Origin: Gamarada debralockiae
Taxonomy: Eukaryota > Ascomycota > Leotiomycetes > Helotiales > Hyphodiscaceae
Direction of reading: 5' to 3'
DNA length: 64,000 bases
Assembly: GCA_002803225.1 (NCBI GenBank)
Contig: NXFV01000681.1
Coordinates: forward strand, 124,001 to 188,000
Part shown: one piece after another, positions 58,532-64,000 of the stretch
Numbering within the stretch: position 1 is the stretch's first letter
Layout of the letters: every line of letters starts with the position of its first letter
The notes under the pieces: model-generated
Told to the model about the DNA's origin: nothing
The model's input: only the letters and a program-made list of their open reading frames with translations
The model's database searches: none
Translations under genes and position numbers: made by a program

Positions 58532-59724
58532 TTATATCAAGAACCCTCGGGATGAACGACATACCTTGATCTCCTCAGCAGCACCTTTACTGGTCTCGAG
58601 AACTTCTTCATGATTCGCTTTGCCAACATCCAATACTCTCAAAAGCTCATCCGTCCCAACGCCCGCCAGCCGAGGATCGTCTCCTCGTGGACCCGGATCC
58701 ACCATCACCGAGTTTGTCACCAGACTCAAAGCTAGTACTCGCACACCACAGTGCCTTGCAGCGATGATTTCTGGGACGGTACTCATTCCTACAAGATCTG
58801 CTCCGAGCTTTGCAAGCATACGACACTCTGCCCTGGTTTCATAGCTGATGGAATTAGCAGATCCATCCCACTTTTGCTTCAGAGAACATACTTTGGACCT
58901 CCCACAAAAGCATACACCCCTTCGTGCATCGCCATCTTCTTCGTCTGGTCGTTGACAATTTCTTTCCATGCCAGATGAGCAACACGGCGAAGTTCAAGGT
59001 CATATGCATCCGAGAGAGCTATGAATCTAGGCCCGAACAATTCGAGATTTGGTCCACGCAAAGGATTTACTCCTGCGAGACCTGGAAAGTTGATGTGCTT
59101 GCACTGTCAGTTTCGATGTCGCACCATTGGATGGGAATGGGTCACACATCATTTATGACAACAACATCACCAACGTTATAAGAAGGCTCCAGTCCTCCAG
59201 CCGCATTGGTAACTGTGAATCAGCAGTCAGTTTGAAGGACTCGGCGGCCTTGAACTTACTGATGCATGTCTTGATACCCAAGAGCTTCAGGACTCGTATT
59301 GGAAACGTGGAAGTCTGCAATTCATGGCCCTCGTAGTAACTGGGATCCGAGTTATTAACTGGCCATTCACAGGGCTGGCTCCCTACTGTGCCCGTCCATT
59401 CATCAAGACCACAGGTGTCTTGTGGACTCCAATGAAACCAAATACAAGAACGCCAGCATGGCCATGCACTGAGTGGAAAGTAGTTAGAGTAGAACACAAA
59501 TCAATCTCATGAACTTCAATCAATACAGTATCAAACTTACCTGTGCTGACCGGAAATCCCTTAATCTCACTGTACGGAATTTCGATTCGAGGACCTGTGA
59601 CTGCCTCCTGCAGCCCTGAAAGTCCAGATCCACAGATAATGCCGATTTGTGGTACAAAATCTGCAGGAAGGCACTTTTTCAGCACTTCTGCAGCTTCAAC
59701 AAAGCTCTCAAATTTGTGATGCAT
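58532..59724 (-). CDS. pnp1: Purine nucleoside phosphorylase
   Basis: Phosphorolyses inosine and guanosine in purine salvage. Blocks over several exons: [150 protein letters not shown]. The usual GSGLGGL phosphate loop has Ser for one Gly. The last frame reads [14 protein letters not shown] to TAA 58532; a final intron after EEIK is possible. ATG at 59724, 173 bp from the divergent rsm10 start. Confidence 0.92.
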
Positions 59725-59896
59725 GATAACAGCGTATTTTAGTCGTCACGTTGTGTTTTTTATCTGGGATAGAAAATGTGTGGTGAAGCTTGGTGCCTGT
59801 CGGATCCAGCCGAGTGAGGTTTGCGAGGCCGGAGAAATCTTTTGGTTCTGTATAACAGCCAAGCTCTTGCCTATTTCACAACCACAACCTGCCAAC

Positions 59897-60932
59897 ATGG
59901 CAACACCAGCTTCATTGCGATTGCCCTTAAGGCTTATTAGCCATCGGGCGACTGTCAGTAATCATAATTATCCTCCTAATTGAGTGCGCAAAACTGATAA
60001 AGCCCAGGCAAAACCAATCATCCCCCCAACCCACCTCCTCAGATCACAACACTCCGCCGATCCACCAAACACTACATTCTCGCGGCGGCATGCCTCAGAC
60101 TCAACGTAAAGATCCTCTTTGACTCTTTAGCAACTCGCAGACTGATCTAGATACAGCAACGCTCCTCCCACTGCTTCCGAAATAGCAGCAACGTGAGCGC
60201 AACCCCCAAAGCCCTAGACACCTCTAACAAGACAAACAGCATTCCTCCCACCAAATCAACCGATGCAGAACTCCTCCAAGACGTCCGCCTCCCCCGTGCC
60301 GTTCAAGCAGTCTACTTACGGCCCCTCCGCAAACAAGCCCAATACGGCGTTCCCTCCTGCGATCTCCAAATGCGCTCTTACAATGTGCGAAACCTCGAAT
60401 TCTTCGCCGACTTCGCCATGCGCGCAGCCTACTATCTCGGCCTCCCTGCCTACGGACCCGTCCCTTTACCCCGCATAGTGGAACGTTGGACAGTGCCTCG
60501 AGCAAGTTTCGTGTTTAAGAAAAGTCAGGAGAATTTCGAGAGGAAGACTCTGAGGAGGTTGATTCAGATTAAGGATGGACATCCGGAGACGGTGGAAATT
60601 TGGTTGGCGTTTTTGAAGAAACATGCTTATTATGGGATTGGTATGAAGGCTAATGTTTGGAATTATGAGAAGCTGGGTGAGTTTTTGTCTGGTATTTATG
60701 GTTTGGGGGAGGGAAGAGATGGGATAAGTGCTAATGTGTGGCGATAGATGTTGGGAAGAATATGGATGTTGAGTTGGAGAAGATTAAGGATTTGGCGGAT
60801 GAGAAATGGAAGCATTTGGGGTTGAAGGAGGGGAGTGCGACGGCGGAGAAGGTTATGGAGTTCATTAATAGAGAGGACTTCAGGGCTGCGAGTGGGACGA
60901 TGGCGCCTATGGCTGAGAACAGACCGAAATGA
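59897..60932 (+). CDS. rsm10: Mitochondrial ribosomal protein uS10m
   Basis: Small-subunit mitochondrial ribosomal protein. Exons 59897-59953, 60008-60105, about 60184-60675, and 60749-60932 join in phase. The S10 core is AVYLRPLRKQAQYGVPSCDL, LEFFADFAMRAAYYLGLPAY, RWTVPRASFVFKKSQENFER and IQIKDGHPETVEIWLAFLKK. The start (MATPASLRLPLRLISHRAT) is a typical mitochondrial presequence. The third exon can begin at either of two AGs three bases apart (TAGCAG), giving TSN or TN. Ends ENRPK at TGA 60932. Confidence 0.9.
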
Positions 60933-61278
60933 GTTGAGCAAGCTGTATGATCAGGGTTTAGTGGGCTGGGAGGATGTGAAATACTACATCAGAGGCATTT
61001 CAGGGTACATTAGATGGAGTTGGTTTGGCATAGCCGGATGTGTATGTGTATATTAAGATCATCCATGTGGAAAGCAATCCAAGTCTTTCTAGGAGAATTC
61101 TGCAAAACCTCTGCCCTATTTCTCTCTGTATTAATGCATTCGTGAAATCCTACAACCCAACGTGCCCGTCCTGAAGAAACTTGTTCCAACAAGGAAATAT
61201 ATCACGTGTCAGTACAATGTCTTCAAATTTTAAGGATGCGAAGCTCCTGACTTTCAGCCATCCTCCCTTTTCACCGCA
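60933..61278. other. Intergenic, 0.35 kb
   Basis: rsm10 3' flank and msw1 promoter. Nothing else seen. Confidence 0.5.
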
Positions 61279-62623
61279 ATGCCATTGATATCTCGGCCCA
61301 TTGCACAGAAACTACCTCGATCAAATCCACACTCATTTCTCTTCAATTCCATCCTCAAATTCCCCCAAAATGCCGCCCGTCCTCTCACAACCACTTCCTC
61401 AGAACCCCTTTCTCAAAATCAGGTGATATTCTCCGGCATCCAACCCACTGGCGTCCCCCACCTAGGAAACTATCTCGGCGCCCTCCAACAATGGGTCAAG
61501 CTCCAAAACACCTCCTCCCCTTCAACAAAATTGTTGTACTCAATAGTCGATCTTCATGCGATAACGATTCCGCAAAATCCAGGGCAGTTGAAGCAGTGGA
61601 AGAGGGAGAGTTTGGCGACATTACTCGCGGTGGGGTTGAGGCCTGAGAGGAGTGGGATTTTTTTTCAGAGTTCGGTGAGTCTTTTTATTTGGGGGGGGGG
61701 GTGGTATGGGAAATAGTGGAAAAGGCTAATGGGGTTGTGTATAGGTTTCTGCTCATTCTGAACTGATGTGGATTCTGAGTTGTACTGCGAGTATGGGATA
61801 TCTTTCACGGATGACTCAATGGAAGGTTAGTCCCAAAACCATCAAATCAACAAAACACCAAGTAATCTTTGACAGAGCAAACTATCACTAAAAGACGACG
61901 TCTCCCCCCTCGACGGCGGGAGCAAGTCCAAACTCAAACTGGGCCTCTTCTCCTACCCAGTTCTGCAAGCAGCAGATATCCTGGTACATAGAGCAACACA
62001 TGTTCCAGTAGGAGAAGATCAAAGCCAGCATCTTGAATTCGCTCGTGAGTGCGTCACGAATTTCAATCATGCTTATGGGGCTCATCTGGTGGAGCCAACG
62101 ACTATTATGTGTGCGTTTCCAATATTCCAAGTCCAAGTCAATACAATTTGTCTGATATGGCACAGCTCCGGCAAAGAGAGTGATGTCCCTCCAAGAACCA
62201 CACCTCAAAATGTCAAAATCACATTTAGATCCCCGCTCCCGAATCCTAATCACAGACAGCGCGGATGAAATCCATCGAAAGATCATGTCTGCCCTAACAG
62301 ACTCCACAAACTCCGTCTCCTACGATCCCGAGACGCGACCAGGTGTTTCGAATCTCCTGCATCTGTGGTCGCATTTCGATGTTGAAGGGAGATCGCCTGA
62401 AGAGCTTGCCATCACGTGTAAGGATATGAATTTAAGGACGTTCAAAACGAAGGTCTCTGAAACGATTTCGAAGAGTTTGTTGCCGATTAGGACGAAGTAT
62501 GCAGAGCTGATGGCGGGGGATGGCGGAGCTTATATTGATCATGTGGAGAAAGAGGGTGCGAAGAAGGCGAGAGAGAGTGCTGAGGCGACCATGGAAGTTG
62601 TAAGAGAGGCTATGGGGTTGTAA
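61279..62623 (+). CDS. msw1: Mitochondrial tryptophanyl-tRNA synthetase
   Basis: Charges mitochondrial tRNA-Trp. A presequence-like N-terminus ([20 protein letters not shown]) precedes the class I synthetase fold: [20 protein letters not shown] with the HLGNY signature, [69 protein letters not shown] and the LKMSKS signature. Introns follow QSS (about 61675), QWK (about 61825) and TIM (about 62110). The first intron holds a run of about twelve Gs near 61690. Stop at 62623. Confidence 0.94.
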
Positions 62624-62834
62624 GATTATGTATATTATGTGTGGAAAGTACCCCTCTCTAGACTAATGAAATGTTCATAGATCCTCCATTCCTCCCTGAA
62701 ACTCTTGGGTCTTTCTATTATGACACCCTCACATCCCTCTCTTGTCATCTTTCCATTCATTACACCGGTTTAGCCGTTCAACCATCCGTGTCCGAAATGG
62801 CGAGATATCAGATCTCATTGCCTGTCAAGAACCC

Positions 62835-63091
62835 TCCTAGCACTGATCGCCGCGGCCTCGAAGAACACCGCTGCTGCCTAAAAGGCCGTCCCTGGAATCA
62901 GCACCTCTGATGTTGGTCTAGCTGTCAAGAAGTCGTACGTTCTCGTCTTCGGCATAACGTACTTGGCTGCAATCGGCTTCGGTTGTGCGGCTATCATTAC
63001 TGCGTTTTCCACGAAGGATATTGATAGGGGTATGAAGAGTTCGACAGGGGCTGTGAGGTTGGAGAATGAGGTGAGGATTCAAAGGAAGTAG
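62835..63091 (+). pseudogene. C-terminal relic of a TRI12-type MFS transporter
   Basis: One frame reads as the last membrane helix and tail of a TRI12-family efflux pump: ALIAAASKNTAAA, then a TAA stop (62879-62881), KAVPGISTSDVGLAVKKSY, the helix YVLVFGITYLAAIGFGCAAI, and a tail ending VRIQRK. Nothing of the other helices is found upstream, where msw1 ends. It is therefore a truncated, stop-containing fragment, probably left by an old rearrangement. Confidence 0.6.
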
Positions 63092-63533
63092 AAGTCTAGC
63101 CCTTGAATGAAAGATGTCTCTTATTTTGGATTACCCATTTCGTTAAATTATGCTACCTCGCACAGTATGCCAAGCAGTTGTCTCCGGATTTTCCCCGCTA
63201 TCCGTTCTGTTCAAAGTAAACCTTCTTTCCGATTTGACATCAGCCAAAACAATCGGGTCGCCAAGTCGTTCCATCGCACGTTAAAAGCAAGAGTAACTTC
63301 CAACTCCAGTGTTTCATACTATGGCAAGCCAACTCTCCGTCCCACGATTCTTGATAATATCCAGGAGGCACCAAGATTTCCTCTCTGCTTCATCCGACAG
63401 CTCACCTCAAACTCGACGATGATACGAGCCTGGACTATGCAGCTGTTGATGTGAAGACGACAGCAAAATCGTCATCGACTTTCGGATCCTCGAACGTGTA
63501 ACAAAACCATCTGATCGAGCGAAGATCTGTCAT

Positions 63534-63923
63534 ATGGCTATTGATTGCCAGATGTGGAATGACACCGCTCGCAATAGTTCTGGTTTTAATAAGGATTTCA
63601 AAAAGGTCGCTGAGATAGTACATTATAACCTCACCACGTACTCAAACATCCAGACGTTAACTCTAGTTATCCGGATGCCTGAGGACGAGCCAGGCAAAGA
63701 TGAAGGAAAACTAGAGTTTGTAGAGGAACCTCCGTTGGGACCATGGGGCCGGCATGGCAAATGGGACATGTCTTTCTTAACGAATAAAGATGACCTTGAG
63801 GCGCTTGAAGCAGAAAAGCGAGACGTCGCAAAGCAAATCCAGAACCTCTGCATGAAATACCCGGGTGCAAAGTTCCCGGACATCAGATGGCGATTTATAA
63901 AACTTAAGGGCGAATATATATGA
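63534..63923 (+). CDS. 2EXR-like protein, C-terminal part
   Basis: The 129-residue frame has HMAIDCQMW and TYSNIQTLTLVIRMPEDEPG, resembling the end of fungal 2EXR-domain proteins of unknown function. The frame is open upstream of the ATG to about 63450, and DLKLDDDTSLDYAAVDVKTT-like sequence before it is in another frame. The N-terminal 2EXR motif is not seen. It may be a partial or frame-broken gene. Confidence 0.35.
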   Translation: MAIDCQMWNDTARNSSGFNKDFKKVAEIVHYNLTTYSNIQTLTLVIRMPEDEPGKDEGKLEFVEEPPLGPWGRHGKWDMSFLTNKDDLEALEAEKRDVAKQIQNLCMKYPGAKFPDIRWRFIKLKGEYI

Positions 63924-64000
63924 AAAGGCAATTGAATAATAAGTTGAGGCAAATAGAGCATAAACAGTCCCAAGTCATCTCAAAGTAGAGACCTTCTGAA

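Noticed and set aside
61685..61705. Run of about twelve Gs in the first msw1 intron.
   Set aside because: Simple homopolymer inside an intron; may be a sequencing-length artefact and carries no further signal.
61888..62307. Minus open frame across msw1.
   Set aside because: Shadow of the TrpRS coding exons, which show clear synthetase motifs on the plus strand.
1..64000. CRISPR array, operon-type defence system or prophage.
   Set aside because: All gene architecture is eukaryotic with spliceosomal introns; no such arrays or gene clusters are present.

Overview
The window reads as nuclear DNA of a filamentous ascomycete (Pezizomycotina). The genes are split by short GT-AG introns of about 45-100 nt with CTAAC/CTGAC-type branch sites. 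The gene set is typical of that group: a NoxR oxidase regulator, a secreted GH11 xylanase with a CBM1, a Mei2-like RNA-binding protein, an HHE protein, and a TRI12-type transporter relic. Placement in Leotiomycetes is only a guess from general resemblance. Gene models were spliced by eye from donor/acceptor sites and protein-family continuity; exact starts and some 3' exons are inference.

Left part (1-23.6 kb): FHA-domain checkpoint kinase (+), a cysteine-patterned unknown protein (+), NAD(P) malic enzyme (-), Rai1/DXO decapping nuclease (-), divergent from a small conserved unknown protein (+), Get4 (-), a tRNA-Gly(CCC) gene (+), a ~74-bp degenerate repeat cluster, two Ser/Ala-rich secreted or membrane proteins (-, the first possibly frame-broken), an HHE (hemerythrin-like) protein (+), NoxR (-), then a 2.1-kb gene-poor gap, Ccs1 copper chaperone (-) and divergent mitochondrial L13 (+).

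Middle (23.6-33 kb) is the accessory, gene-poor part: microsatellite, a decayed retrotransposon gag carrying a 247-bp inverted-repeat element with 8-bp target duplication, a truncated RING/IBR-like gene, and a GH11 xylanase with putative regulatory sites upstream.

Right part (33-64 kb) is dense housekeeping: importin-13-like karyopherin (-), aminopeptidase P (+), FUN14 protein (-), Pdx1 vitamin B6 synthase (+), SUN/Slp1-like ER protein (+), Mei2-like protein (-) with a repeated multi-exon leader, exocyst Sec15 (+), Hap5/NF-YC (-), Fcf2 (+), purine nucleoside phosphorylase (-), mitochondrial S10 (+), mitochondrial TrpRS (+), a TRI12-type transporter C-terminal relic and a 2EXR-like fragment.

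The most unusual signal is the tRNA-Gly(CCC) gene at 11739-11871. Besides a canonical 11-nt anticodon-loop intron it carries a 51-nt insertion in the D-loop with all the marks of a spliceosomal intron (GTAAGC, CTAAC, CTACAG). Removing it restores a standard 71-nt tRNA-Gly.
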